A stretch of DNA of 64,000 bases from Ehretia macrophylla (GCA_037974665.1 CM075766.1:51282569-51346568); one strand, 5' to 3'; shown: positions 25,294 to 36,535, counted from the stretch's first letter. The notes: generated by a model from the letters alone, not told the origin. Translations and numbers: made by a program.

Positions 25294-26004
25294 CATTTAT
25301 CGCATGCTCGTGCGAAAATTGTGTTTCTGTGTATCTATCTCCTGAAAGTAATAGCTATATAATCCAAGATAAATTAGTGAAAAATAAACTTTATTATTTA
25401 CGTCCCGTAGTAATACCAAGTGCTGATGTTTTATATTATGTAGTTGTACTATCTCCTTATCACACATTTGAGTTATATAATTTTGATATTGGATGGCGAA
25501 GGATATTATTTTTGTGGAGTGTTCTCAATTGTCATAGTTTATTTGTTTCTCATTTAGTTGAGCCGAGTCAAGAACATTGATGCCCAAGTTTTATTCTTGT
25601 TTGAGAAATTCTCAATTACATCTGGAGCGTCCTGCAAACAATTCCCATTAGATTCCAAAAGATTAAATACCAAATCTATGAGAAGAATCCGATTTTGATT
25701 GTTGGGTACATATTATCATTTTTTTTTAAATTTTGGTAATATTAGAAAAATGACATTAATGAAGGAGGGATGAAAAAATGAGTAAATGAGTGAAGTACTA
25801 TTGTACAGTGCCACCCAATATGCTATACTGAATGGTTGATATTTTTGGATTAGGGTTTTTTTTTAACTGATGATTTATTTTAACATTCTAATATTATATT
25901 TTGCCTGTTTATTTGGCCAAAAATATATAACATTTCATTTTCTCTAAAATTTTGTCATTTAAATGCGGCATGAATTTGGGTCCCTAAAAGCAGACAATTA
26001 CTAC

Positions 26005-26413
26005 GTTTAGCCCTTTTTAGAGGAGCTCCAACAGCTCCCCAAATGTCCAAAATCATCAAATTTGGGGGAGTTGTTGGTGCTATATAGCTCCAACAGCTCC
26101 CCCAAATGATCCCCTATATTTTAGGGGATAAATGATTTGAAATTTGTATCCCCCATTGCTGGGGGATCAAATCACTCCCCCATCCCATCCCCCATATTTT
26201 GTAATGTTATAGAAGTAGAAAATTTTCAAATAGAGGAGCTATTGGAGTAAAACGAAAATAGGGATTCTATAAAATAAGGGATTAGTTAAAAATAGGGGAG
26301 CTGTTGGAGTGAAACTGAAAAATGAAATCTGTAAAAATAGGAAAATGCTTCAAATCTCCTAAATATAAAAAAAAAATAAGGGAGCTGTTGGGGATGACCT
26401 TAGTGGGCTAAAC
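26005..26413. mobile_element. Foldback/MITE-like element with AGCTCC-type repeats
   Basis: The outer ends GTTTAGCCC (26005-26013) and GGGCTAAAC (26405-26413) are a perfect 9-bp inverted pair. Just inside, CCAACAGCTCCC on the left matches GGGAGCTGTTGG on the right. Further copies of the AGCTCC/GGAGCT(A/G)TTGGAG motif occur in both directions within the element. This suggests a small non-autonomous DNA element; I could not separate a target duplication from the terminal repeats, so the superfamily is unknown. Confidence 0.5.
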
Positions 26414-26789
26414 TTTGTTGATGCCCAAAAGTTGATTCCCCAAGATGTGCTGGAGGCTTCTATACCTAACTATCGGGGCCACCATAATAGAAAATTAACA
26501 TCTTTATGTCCCTACAGTGTAAAAAAGGCAATGGATCTGCCCAAGAAAGGGAGGCCCAAAGTTTGAGATTTGAGATAAAATGTAGCGTAACTCGGGCTAT
26601 ATTAAATACAAAACATGTCGCAATTAATATCCCTCTACAAAAACTAGATAATTTTTTTTACTCGAATAAAAACATAGTTCTTCTTACATGTTTAAACTCA
26701 ACGTTTTAAACCAGATAAGGGGTATTCTTATATTATGAACCATACAACTTAAGAATGGAACATATTAAATTTTCATTAAATCTTACATA

Positions 26790-26794
26790 GATAA
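26790..26794. repeat. Target-site duplication, left (GATAA)
   Basis: Matches the 5 bp directly after the 3' LTR at 36531-36535. An intact pair shows that both LTRs come from one insertion. Confidence 0.9.
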
Positions 26795-27257
26795 TGACGA
26801 GGGGTCCCCGAGCTGAGGTGAGTTACCCACGCCGAGTTGGGACGGGCTAATCAGAGCTAAACCCAGCGCGTTCAGCTAAATACCCAACCTGGATGCTGAT
26901 CCGACCCCAGAAAACCCCGACCTCAGTGCCAGCTGTTCCGATGGGACATAAAGCATTGATGGGACATAAAGCTGCACCGCATTAAATGCTGTCAGACCTG
27001 AATTTAGTATAAATAGAGCTCCACCCTCTTCATTTCAGAGGTAACTCGTCATTAAATGCTCTCAGCTACCTTGTTAGCTCGGACATACTAATCATTCGAA
27101 CGCCCGGGGAAAATCCGGGTCATCACCCTGCATTTTCCTTCCTTTTCCTTGTGTAGGTCAGGAAGCCGATCTGAAATGTTCAACTCAGAGGCCAACCTGA
27201 AAGTTCAGCTCGGCAAGTGTAGCCGACCAACTCAACTGCGATAATCCGACCTCGACA
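26795..27257 (+). repeat. 5' LTR of the Gypsy element
   Basis: 463 bp from TGACGAGGGG to CCTCGACA. Contains a TATAAATAG box at 27008-27016, likely the sense promoter. Aligns along its full length with 36066-36530. Confidence 0.93.
27008..27016 (+). promoter_or_regulatory. TATA box in the 5' LTR
   Basis: TATAAATAG, conserved at 36279-36287 in the 3' LTR. The position near the middle of the LTR is usual for the U3/R boundary region. Confidence 0.7.
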
Positions 27258-27260
27258 GTT

Positions 27261-27277
27261 TGGCGCCGTCTGTGGGG
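27261..27277 (+). other. tRNA primer-binding site
   Basis: TGGCGCCGTCTGTGGGG lies 3 nt after the 5' LTR. The TGG start complements a tRNA CCA end, and this sequence is seen at the same place in many plant Gypsy elements. I do not assign the tRNA species. Confidence 0.75.
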
Positions 27278-27400
27278 AGTGAGTTTTTGCTATCACTCTC
27301 ATTTACCACTCACTGAGAAGCCGTTACGGTACAAACGAGAAGCCACAGCGCACCGGTAGAGGATTCGCCTAACCGGGATGGGGACCTTGAAACCACGCAG

Positions 27401-28671
27401 GTGCCTAGCCAAAACCCGATCCCAGCCGATATTGGGACGAGCCAACATATACACTTAGCCACTCAAACCAACCCCACGGCGGATGGAGACCTCAACTCCA
27501 GCCTGTCGTCGGAGATAAGGATGATGCTGAGGATGTTTGAGGAACTTAAAGAGCAGGCATCCCGGCTAGCTAAGGGTTCCCTGGCTCCGCAATAAGGTAT
27601 GCCGCTGCCCACGCGTCCAAAGTTCAGCATCCCAGACCCAAGGCCAAAGCGGACGCAGGACGAAGAGGGCTTCCTGGAGCCTGTGGCAAGACCCGGCGAG
27701 GCGAGAGGTCAAAGGGCAGATCAAGCCGACCCCGAGCAGGCCAAGACCGCGGCCGCCATAGCCAAGGTCATCAACCAGCTCGGCGTAAGCCCACTCTCAC
27801 CCGAAGTACTAGCCATGCCACTACCCACCGACAACCGGATGCCCAACCTGGCCGTCTATAATGGAGATGGAGACCCGGCCAGCCACCTGCTCAACTTTGA
27901 TCACCACATGACTCTGCATGACATGTCCGACCTCATGAAGACGAAAACATTCCCGACCACCCTGGTTGGCAATGCCTTGGATTGGTTCCAGAAACTTCGT
28001 CCCGGTTCAATTGCAAGTTTCTATCAGCTGGCTGAGGCTTTCCTCCCCGCTTTGCGGGGAGCCGGCACGCAACCCGCCACACTTCTACATTACTGCTGGT
28101 GAAACAACATAGGGGAGAAAGTTTGAGGGCTTATACAGCCAGATTCAATGAAGAGTCCCTCCGAATCCCCAACCTGGATGACTCCATGGTGTTGATGGCT
28201 TACCAGAGCGGGCTCAGGTCGGGCCCCCTTACATCCTCATTGGCAATCAACCCCGTGGATACTGTATCTGAGCTGATGGTATAAGTAGAAGGGTACATAC
28301 ACTCGGAAGAAATCCATTAGGCAAAGAGGGATGATGACAAGGATAAGGAAGCTAGCAAGAAGGAAGAGACCTCCAGAGCCCAACCTGGGGGTAAAGTCCA
28401 AAACGACCGAGGCAAGCAGCCCAAACAGCCAAAGCAAAACCCCCGGTTCACTATGTTGACTCCACTCAATACCACAAGGGAGCAGATCCTGATGGAGATC
28501 CAGCACCAGAACCACCTGCCTCTAGCTCCAAGGATGAAAGACCGACCCGAGAAGCGCAATAGAACCAAGTATTGCCGCTACCATATGGACTACGACCATA
28601 CCACTGAAGAGTGCAAAGATTTGAAACAGGAGATCGAGGCACTGATAGCCCGAGGTCACCTCCGAAGGTAA
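27401..28671 (+). pseudogene. gag: gag remnant (Gypsy element)
   Basis: Capsid/nucleocapsid part of the element. A retrotransposon-gag core is visible at about 27835-28280 (MTLHDMSDLMKTKTFP, NALDWFQKL, ESLRAYTARFNEE). A nucleocapsid-like Cys/His patch follows at about 28570-28620 (YCRYHMDYDHTTEEC). The frame is broken by a UAA at 27593, a frameshift near 28090, and stops at 28282, 28318 and 28669. No ATG opens the frame: the upstream in-frame stop is at 27314 and the only nearby ATG (27378) is in another frame. It is therefore a decayed gag. Confidence 0.85.
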
Positions 28672-28752
28672 GTAGACCCGCAACCAACCTGGAATCATGA
28701 CCAAAGAGATAGAGAGAGAAACCCACCTAGGCGCCAGGCTGGGGGCGGACAT

Positions 28753-29367
28753 TTGGCTGTGATTGAAACCATTACAGGAGGACTGGCTTCGAGAAGGGAG
28801 ACCTCGGCAGGCAGGAAGGGTTACGTTCAGGCCGGAAGGGAGTATGGACCGTTACGGGGTCCGACCCAGGGGGTGGAGGAGCTCACCTTTTCCGCGGAAG
28901 ACTTGGAGGGGGTAATATTGCCCCACGATGACCCATTGGTGATCAGCGCTGAAATAGCCATCTTCACCGTAAAGAGGCTGATGGTGGACACCGGGAGCTC
29001 GGCGGAAGTCTTATTCCTCAGCGCTTTTGAGCAAATAGGGTTGGACAGGAGCCGATTCAGGCCCTTGAGGGGCACTTTAGCTGGTTTCACCGGGCAAGCA
29101 CACCGAGCTGAATGAGTCATTAACCTTCCGCTGAAGCTGGAAGACGGAGATAAGCGGGTTTCAATGTAAGCCAACTTCATTGTGATGGATTGCAACTCTA
29201 CCTACAAAGGAATTTTAGGTCGGGTGGCACTCAACCATTTCAGGGCCGTCCCTTCCACCTATCACCAGGCCCTAAAATTCCCGACCCCGACCTGCACGGC
29301 CACCATCTGCGGATTCCAACTCTCAGCCCGAGAGTGTTATGAAAACTCCCTCCGACCCAAATATTAG
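28753..29367 (+). pseudogene. Aspartic protease region (Gypsy pol)
   Basis: Same frame as the second half of gag. The active-site motif MVDTGSSAEVLF lies at about 28981-29016. It is followed by a stretch typical of these proteases and their linker (YKGILGRVALNHFRAV at about 29200). Broken by stops at 29113, 29167 and 29365. It would cut the Gag-Pol polyprotein in an intact relative. Confidence 0.82.
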
Positions 29368-29442
29368 GTTGGCTGGGGACCAGATTTGTCCGAAGAGAAG
29401 AGGGATGCAAAGAGAGGCAGCTCGGATGAAGACCTTTAGGAG

Positions 29443-30789
29443 GTGGAACTATCCGATGAAATAAAGAGAGCAAAAATCGGAAGTGAACTCTCTGTCAATC
29501 TCAAGAAAGGTATAAGCCAATTTTTCCTAAAAAATGAACACATATTTGCATGGTCTGCCTCTGACATGACAGGTATTGACCCGGGAATGATTGAGCATCA
29601 CCTGAATGCCGACCCAAATCACTATCCGGTGAAGCAGAAGCGCAGGCACTTCCATTATGATTAGCAACAAATCATAGCAGAAGAGATGGACAAATTGGTA
29701 GACGCCGGCCACATAAAGGAAATCCAGTACCCAACCTGGTTATCCAACGTAGTACTGGTAACCAAGTCCTCAGGAGGATGGAGATTGTGTATTGATTTTA
29801 CCGACCTCAATAAAACCTGCCCTAAGGATTGCTTTCCCCTACCTCAGATTGATCAAATGGTGGATGCCACTTCCGGGTTCGAGCTACTCTCCTTTATGGA
29901 TGCCTTCAAAGGGTACAACCAAATCAAAATGGCTCCCAAAGACAAAGAGAATACTGCATTCACCACCGATAAAGGTCTCTACTACTATGAGGTCATGCCT
30001 TTCGGCCTCAAGAATGCTGGAGCCACCTATACTCGAATGGTGAACAAGGTTTTCAAAAATCAGATTGGCCAAAATATGGAGATCTATGTAGACGACATGT
30101 TGGTCAAGAGCAGAAGGGCGGAAGATCATGTAGCCGACCTGGCTGAAGCCTTTGCCGTAATGGGGCACTTTGGGATAAAACTGAACCCAAAAAAATGCGC
30201 ACTCGGCGTCAAGGTGGGAAAGTTTCTGGGCTTCATAGTCACAGCCCGTGGAATAGAAGCCAACCCGGAGAAGGTTCAGGCGATACTTGACCTGGCGCCG
30301 CCGACTTGCGTGAAAGATGTCCAAGTATTGACAGGCAAGGTCGCGGCACTCAGCAGATTCATGTCCAGGTCGGTTGACAAGTGTGCTCCCCTGTTTAAAT
30401 TATTGAGGAATCCTAAGAACTTTGAATGGACTGCGGAATGCTAGAACGCCTTTCAAGAGCTGAAAAGGTATCTAGCTTCGCCACCCCTGCTATCCCGACC
30501 TGAGGTGGGGGAGGAACTGGTACTATATCTAGCATGCTCAGGGACAGCAGTAGCAGCGGCACTAGTTCGAGAAGAAGGGAATGAACAGAAGCCGGTCTAT
30601 TATGTCAGCAAAACATTGCAAAGGGCCGAGGTGAGGTACTCCTCCTTGGAAAAACTCGCCCTCGCGCTCATCACAGCGGCAAGGAAGCTGAAGCCATACT
30701 TTGATGCTCACCCAATTAAGGTCATGACGGATGCCCCAGTCAGGTCCATCATGCACAAGCCGGAGGCGTCGGGCAGGCTGCTGAAATGA
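29443..30789 (+). pseudogene. pol: Reverse transcriptase and first RNase H (Gypsy pol)
   Basis: Continues the protease frame. The best preserved block, 29686-30444, has the RT landmarks WRLCIDFTDLNK, DAFKGYNQI, MPFGLKNAGATY and the catalytic YVDDMLVKS at about 30088. The C-terminal RNase H follows at 30505-30789 (YYVSKTLQRAEVRYSSLEK). In-frame stops at 29662, 30442 and 30787 break the product. The catalytic aspartates are intact, so the loss of function comes from truncation. Confidence 0.9.
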
Positions 30790-30853
30790 GCAGTTGAGCT
30801 GAGTCAATTTCACATCACCTACCAGCCCAGAACAGCCATCAAAGCCCAAGCCA

Positions 30854-32599
30854 TTGCGGATTTTGTGGTGGAATGCACAGGCCGAGCCGAGCATGACCTG
30901 GAGGTCGTGTGGAAGGAGGGCCTCAGGGAAGTCTGGCAGTGGAGCTGGGGTGGTCATCCTTGACCCGACCCGCCATGAGCACCAATACTCCCTCAAGTTC
31001 ACCTTTCCAGCGTCCAACAATGAAACGGAGTATGAAGCGGTGATCGCGGGACTGAAAATTGCAGCTCAGCTCGGGGCACAGACAATCGACATGAACACCG
31101 ACCCTCAGTTGGTTTCTAGTCAGATATCGGGAGAGTTCGAAGCCAATGACAGTACCATGCTAGCCTACCTCAACAAAGTCAAGAATTTGACCTCAGGGCT
31201 CAAAAGGTTCACGATACAGCAAATTCCGAGGGAGGAAAATATAAAGGCCGATGCCCTGTCTAGGTTGGCCCTAGGTGAGAGCCGACCTGCCCTAGTCCAT
31301 GTGGAAGAAGTGTCTGAACCGAGCATTCAGTTGGGGGTACAAGTCGTAGCCGAGCTCAATCTAAGTCCAGATTGGACCAAACTAATCGTGGACTATTTGG
31401 AGGGGGGTATGACCCCAGAGGATGAAAAAGCAGCTCGAAAACTCATGAAACAGGCCTCAAAGTTTGTCATAATTACCGGACAACTCTATAAGAGAGCCTA
31501 CACTTGGCCTCTTTTAAAATGTGTTGGACTCGATGAGGGCTATGTACTCCGTGAGATCCATGAAGGGGTATGTGGAAACCACTTGAGAGGCAAAGCTCTG
31601 GCTCGAAAGGCGTTGAGGCAAGGCTATTGCTGGCCGACCTTAGAGCAAGATGCCAATGAGTATGTAAAAAAGTGCGACACCTGCCAAAGGTTTGCCAACA
31701 TACAGAGGAAGCCTGCGGTAGACCTCACGGTGATGATAAGCCTATGGCTATTTTACCAGTGGGGTCTAGATATCATCGGCCCATTGCCAACCGGTGTTGG
31801 CCAAAAGAAACACGCCTTCGTAGCAGTAGACTACTTCACTAAATGGCCTGAGGCTGAAGGTGTTGCTAAAATAACAGAAAAGGTAGCTTGGGATTTTGTG
31901 TGGAAAAATATCATTTGTTGATTCGGGGTCCCAAAGGTCATCATTACTGACCACGGCAAGCAATTCGACAATACATACTTTCAAGGCAAATGTGCTGAGA
32001 TTGAGATCGACCTTAGATTCTCATCTATTGCTCATCCTCAAAGTAATGGCCAAGTTGAAAGGACTAACCAAATCATTTTGTAGGGCCTGAAAACTGAGCT
32101 GGAGGAAGCAGAGGGCCAGTGGGCATCGATTCTTATCGAGGTGTTGTGGGCTCAACGGACCACCGCCAGCTCGGCAACGGGAGAATCACCCTTCGAACTG
32201 ACGTTCGGTACTCAAGCGGTGCTGCCAGTGGAAATCGAGTCTCCAATCAGTAGAACCCTCCACCATGATCCAGAAATAAACGGAGCACGAATCCGTGAAG
32301 AGCTCAACCTCACTAAAGAGCTTCGAGCTAAAGCTCAAATTAGAATGCTGGCCAACAAAGCTGCTATGCAAAGAGCCTTTGCCAAACAGGTCAAGCCTAA
32401 GCCTATTAAGGTTGGCGACCTCGTACTCAGAAAGGCCATCTTTTTACCGCGCTCGGGTAACAAGCTCTCCCCGACCTGGGAGGGACCGTATGAAGTCGTG
32501 AAAGAAGTCCGACCTGGGACCTTCTACCTCCGCGACAAGAACGCGAAACTATTGAATAATGCATGGCACTCGGAACACCTGAAGCGGTATTTTGTCTAA
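30854..32599 (+). pseudogene. Second RNase H and integrase (Gypsy pol)
   Basis: In a frame shifted by one base relative to the RT block; the shift lies near 30920. First comes an archaeal-type RNase H (GAGVVILDP, SNNETEYEAVIAGLK, NIKADALSRLA) at about 30930-31275. Then integrase: an HHCC zinc-binding part (EIHEGVCGNHL ... KKCDTCQRF, about 31550-31690), and a DDE core with Asp in WGLDIIGPLP, Asp in TDHGKQFDN and Glu in GQVERTN. A C-terminal region ends with WHSEHLKRYFV and the natural UAA at 32597. Stops at 31919 and 32081 interrupt it. Confidence 0.87.
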
Positions 32600-32602
32600 A
32601 TG

Positions 32603-32745
32603 CCTCGAGCTGAAATTTTTTGTATTGGCCTCGAACCGAAATATTTTGTAACGACCCCGAGCTGAAATCTATTGTTAAGGCCCCGAGCCAAAACATTACT
32701 TGTAATCGGCCCCCGAGCCAAATTCAATACAATATATTTTGTAAA
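32603..32745. repeat. Degenerate tandem repeat after the integrase stop
   Basis: Units start at 32603, 32629, 32655, 32681 and 32711. The first spacings are exactly 26 bp, and each unit opens with CC(C/T)CGAGC(T/C) followed by an A/T-rich tail. Copies are diverged. The tract lies between the end of pol and the non-coding region. Confidence 0.75.
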
Positions 32746-33310
32746 TCAGTGCAATGCCCGACCCGGGCCCAAGTGCCTCAGCTACAAAACTACTACCAAC
32801 TCGGATTAAAGCGGTAGCCACGCTTAATCACGAGCTAAGGATCAAGTAAACCAGCTCGGACTATGTTCCAGCTCGGGAATAATCAACAACAATTTGATAA
32901 GCTTTGCGAGTTCAAATTAAGGTCCAACTCGATATAATCCGGCTTCGGTCGGTATAATAGTTTGGGTCTAAACTCGAACTCAACGTTCGTCAACATTAGT
33001 TTGACCAATTTTAAATCGGACTGACGAGTCCGGGTTGGTGACGATTATAAAGTTGCCCGGTTAACCAGCTCGGATTAGGATGATAATTCATTAATCGCGT
33101 CTAGCTCGGTTCTTTTTACTTAAGTTTGAATGGTCCATTATATTGGTCCGACCCCGCTTATTTAAGAAAAAATTTGCGAAAAAAAGAAAAGTACACAAGT
33201 ACGAACTCTGATAAAACACAAAATATTCATTTCATTAAATCGAAATACAATTACAAATGGCCCAACCTGGGCGAAATTACAAAAGCCCGACTCAGGCAAT
33301 TTTACAAAAT

Positions 33311-35640
33311 CTACTTGGGCGCAGCGGCAGAGGTGGTAGCTTCGGCTTCATCTCCGACCTGGTCCATACCCTTCTGGACAAACTCAATCACCTCCTTAGC
33401 CTGGGATGTCAGGTCGGATAGAAGCTCCGGAATCTCCAAGAACTCCAGCGGCGGAACATCCAAGATCTCGATGTAATCATTCTTGGGGGCTGGGAAGAAA
33501 GTCTTCGCTCTCTCCCGAGCTGCGACTTGACCCCGAAAGTAGAATTCCATCTCGGCATATTTTGCCATGGCCCCGCCTTCCGTGGCCAACCAGTCAACGA
33601 CCGTATCACTAGACTTGAAGGCTTCCAATGCCTTCTCTCCTTCGGCGCCGACCCGGTCCACCAGATCCCGAAGCTTCGCCTCGGCCTCACATTTATCCAG
33701 CTTGTACCGCTCGACGTCCTTGGCCGCGGCTTCGCACTGGGACTTTTCTAGGTCAAGCTCCTTCTTTAGGCAATCAATCTCCGTCGTGTCCGCCTTGCGC
33801 CTCTAAGCGGCCTCCTCCCTCACAATCTCAAGCTCGGCCCAGGTATCCACGTATCGCTGCTCGAGCTCAACGCAGTGAGTCTGGGCCCTGACAAGAAAGC
33901 CGGGAGCCAAAAGGATGTTGGACTCGGCCTGCTTAGAAGAAAGTGAAACGATTAGCTGAGCTGAAAAACAACCTTACCAGAAGATTGGATGAGACTCACC
34001 GTGACTATGGCCGTCCTCAAGTCGACCGAGAGCTGCTCTGCTGGGATCGTCGCCAGCTTGGGGTCGCAGGCCACCTTGGACGCCTCCATGAAGTCCTTGC
34101 TGGGAGGGCTCACCTCCGCGGCCTTACCCTTTCCGGAGTATTGGTCCGAGGCCGCTTTCTACTCTCATGTCGGGATGAAGAGCGCTCCGGGATCGCCACT
34201 CCCGAGCCCGATCTCTTGGGCAAGGGGGACCCCGAAGCCCCCTTGGAGGAAACCTCGGAGCCGACCTCCTGCACTTGACCGCTGGGCCGCTGCCTCTGAC
34301 CCTGAGCGGCACCTCCCAAACTGGACCGAGCTGAAGCCTCGCCGCTAACCTCACTTTTCTTTCGCACTTGGGCGTACGCGAGCTTTCTCATGTCCGCCAT
34401 ATCTGCAATAGGTAGAGGAAAGAAATGAAAAAGAGCCGAGGGCCAACCTAAAAAGACTAACAGACAGAAGGGGGAGGTCGGACGCCGATTATGCAAACTG
34501 ACCCTCTTCTGAGCTAGACCCCGCGTCCTCTTCAGGCTCAGGAAGCAGGTTAGGATGATCCCTCGAGAAGTCGGGTTCCCTACCAAATAACTTAGAATCT
34601 CAGATCCGCTCCCATTTGAGCACGCTATCAATATCTATCAATATCCCAGGCGCGGGCCTGAGCACCGCGACTTCCTCAAGTTCTTCATCTGAGAGCTTGG
34701 GGTCGTCATTGACGGTTTTCCTCAAGCTTGGAATCCAGACCAACCTGCACCCGGAGTTCACAGCTGGCTCCACCTAATAATAGTCATTATGCCAGCCCTT
34801 GTTAGAAGAGTGCCATTCGGTGAATATGGAGTTGCCGACCCGAGCTGCGAAGTGGAACTACCCTGGCTGCTTCGGGTTGGGTTTGCACACAAAGAAATGC
34901 TTGAACTTGCGCAAGGTCGGCTCCACATTCTTCTCCAGGCAGAACACATAGAAGGCTACCATCACGGCCTAACCATTCGGTGACATCTGACCTGGGCTGA
35001 GCTCGAAATAGTTCAAGATGTCGACAACAAAACCGGGGAGAAGGAGCCGAATAACGTCGAATGCAAGATCGTATATGGTGAAGTGGTCGGCTGGAGGATA
35101 GCAAGCCGACTCGTGCCGTCCTGGAACTTTCAGCTTGTGATGACGATCCACTGACCAGTTCCTCAGCCTGGCGTTGGCCATTTGCACCGTGGAATGGTAC
35201 TCACGCTTGCAACAGGCGAACAACTGCTTAATCCTCTTCCCCCGAGTTGATGAAACGCTGGCTGTGGTCAAGCTTAGAGGTCGAACAGCACTAACCGGGA
35301 TTGCTTCGATCGACTCGGTGGTAGAAACCCCAACTAGGAACTCTTGTGCCATCTCGACGCCCTCCAGCTGATTTAGCGGCTCTTCATCCTCCCTATCTTC
35401 CAGACCTCCCAGGTCGGCCAAAGGATCTGCCTCAGCCTTTTGTGCCGATCTGACTCCGATAACTTTGCAATCATCATCGCTTTCCTCGGGCCCAAATTTT
35501 TGAGCCGATCCTTGAGACGCACTGGTGCTCTCTCCACCTTGGTCTCTATTCGAGGTGGACTCCGAGCTCAACGGACTCTCATCCCCGTCATAGGACCCCA
35601 CCTTCATTGCCTGAGAATCTTCTGACTCCGACCTCCCCAT
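33311..35640 (-). pseudogene. Antisense gene of the Tat-like element (plant 'gypsy-type transposon' domain protein)
   Basis: On the strand opposite gag-pol, a long frame starts with ATG at 35640 and runs 223 codons to a UAG at 34969. An acidic Ser/Glu-rich N-terminus is followed by FTIYDLAFDVIRLLLPGF and ELSPGQMSPNG. This resembles the plant 'putative gypsy type transposon' domain (Transposase_28). The same domain continues past the stop (VMVAFYVFCLE), broken by further UAG codons where Trp is expected. Additional minus-strand frames follow: a basic Ser/Arg-rich part at about 34390-34110 beginning MADMRKLAYAQVRKK just after a TTGCAG acceptor-like site, and a coiled-coil-like C-terminal part at 33661-33311. 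The gene was probably spliced. A TATA box lies 220 bp upstream. Antisense genes in this position are known in Tat-lineage elements, but their role is unclear. Confidence 0.62.
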
Positions 35641-35860
35641 CCTGTCTACAGACTAAATATAAATGTACAAGAATGACTAAAGGGAGTCGAGACGTACCTA
35701 CTGCTCTTGACAACGGAATATGACCCGACCTAGCTGGCTCCGAGCTGAAAATCCCGAGAAGATTCTTTCCGAGCTGAATGCGTCCGACCACCCTGATATC
35801 CGACCTAAAACTCTTGAAAGTTGAAAGCGAAGTGTGAAATGAATATCGGATGTCAAGGCC

Positions 35861-35869
35861 CTATTTATA
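35861..35869 (-). promoter_or_regulatory. Antisense TATA box within the Gypsy element
   Basis: Reading on the minus strand, TATAAATAG occurs about 220 bp upstream of the ATG of the antisense gene (35640). It is outside the LTR. Its form is the same as the LTR TATA box, but on the opposite strand. Confidence 0.55.
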
Positions 35870-36051
35870 GGCACTTCTGAAAACCGCATCGGGGAGCCCA
35901 AACATCGCGTCTTGTCAGAACCGCCAGGTGACGTGTCAGCCATCTGAAGGGCATGCACCGCTGATGTGGCCATCCCTACTCCACCGGGGTCGGGCACCTC
36001 CAGCCCGGGAGAAATTCCCAATTCTAGATCTCACCCCCTCGATCTCGACTT

Positions 36052-36064
36052 GGGGAGAGGGGGA
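36052..36064 (+). other. Polypurine tract
   Basis: GGGGAGAGGGGGA ends one base before the 3' LTR. This is the usual plus-strand primer site for Gypsy elements. Confidence 0.85.
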
Positions 36065-36065
36065 T

Positions 36066-36530
36066 TGACGAGGGGTCCCCGAGCTGAGGTGAGTTACCCA
36101 CGCCGAGTTGGGACGGGCTAATCAGAGCCAAGCCCAGTGCGTTCAGCTAAATGCCCAACCTGGATGCTGATTTGACCCCGGAAAACCCCGACCTCAGTGC
36201 CAGCTATTTCGATGGGACATAAAACATTGATGGGACATAAAGCTGCACCGCATTAAATGCTGTCAGACCTGAATTTAGTATAAATAGAGCTCCACCCTCT
36301 TCATTTAAGAGGTAACTCGTCATTAAATGCTCTCAGCTACCTTACCAGCTCGGACATAGTAATTATTCGAACGCCCGAGGGGAAAATCCAGGTCATCACC
36401 CCGCCTTTTCCTTCCTTTTCCTTGTGTAGGTCAAGAAGCCGATCTGAAACGTTCAACTCGGAGGCCAACCTGAAAATTCAGTTCGGCAAACGTAGCCGAC
36501 CAACTCAACTGCGAGAATCCGACCTCGACA
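36066..36530 (+). repeat. 3' LTR of the Gypsy element
   Basis: 465 bp, TG...CA, collinear with the 5' LTR. The TATAAATAG box is at 36279-36287. It has a small insertion near 36372 relative to the 5' copy. It is followed by the GATAA target duplication. Confidence 0.93.
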
Positions 36531-36535
36531 GATAA
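36531..36535. repeat. Target-site duplication, right (GATAA)
   Basis: Identical to 26790-26794. Confidence 0.9.

Larger units (their letters stand above)
25294..26794. other. Intergenic: AOX 3' UTR and flank of the Gypsy insertion
   Basis: Starts with the AOX 3' UTR, which includes an AATAAA at about 25383. The rest is AT-rich and includes a foldback element at 26005-26413. No gene is supported. Confidence 0.6.
26795..36530 (+). mobile_element. Ty3/Gypsy LTR retrotransposon, Tat-like, full-length but defective
   Basis: 9.7-kb element bounded by two LTRs, each starting TG and ending CA, and flanked by a 5-bp target duplication GATAA (26790-26794 and 36531-36535). Internal order is PBS, gag, protease, reverse transcriptase, RNase H, a second RNase H, integrase, then a non-coding/antisense region, then a polypurine tract. 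The RT-before-integrase order makes it Gypsy, and the second (archaeal-type) RNase H plus an antisense gene downstream of pol point to the Tat lineage. The sense frame is broken by more than ten in-frame stops and at least two frameshifts, so it cannot make a working polyprotein. By eye the LTRs differ at about 28 of 463 positions, mostly transitions, so the insertion is not recent. GC content is clearly higher than in the surrounding DNA. Confidence 0.93.

Noticed and set aside
30854..31921. Treating the 355-codon Gypsy frame as an intact gene
   Set aside because: It begins in the middle of the pol polyprotein after a frameshift and ends at an internal stop within integrase, so it is a fragment.
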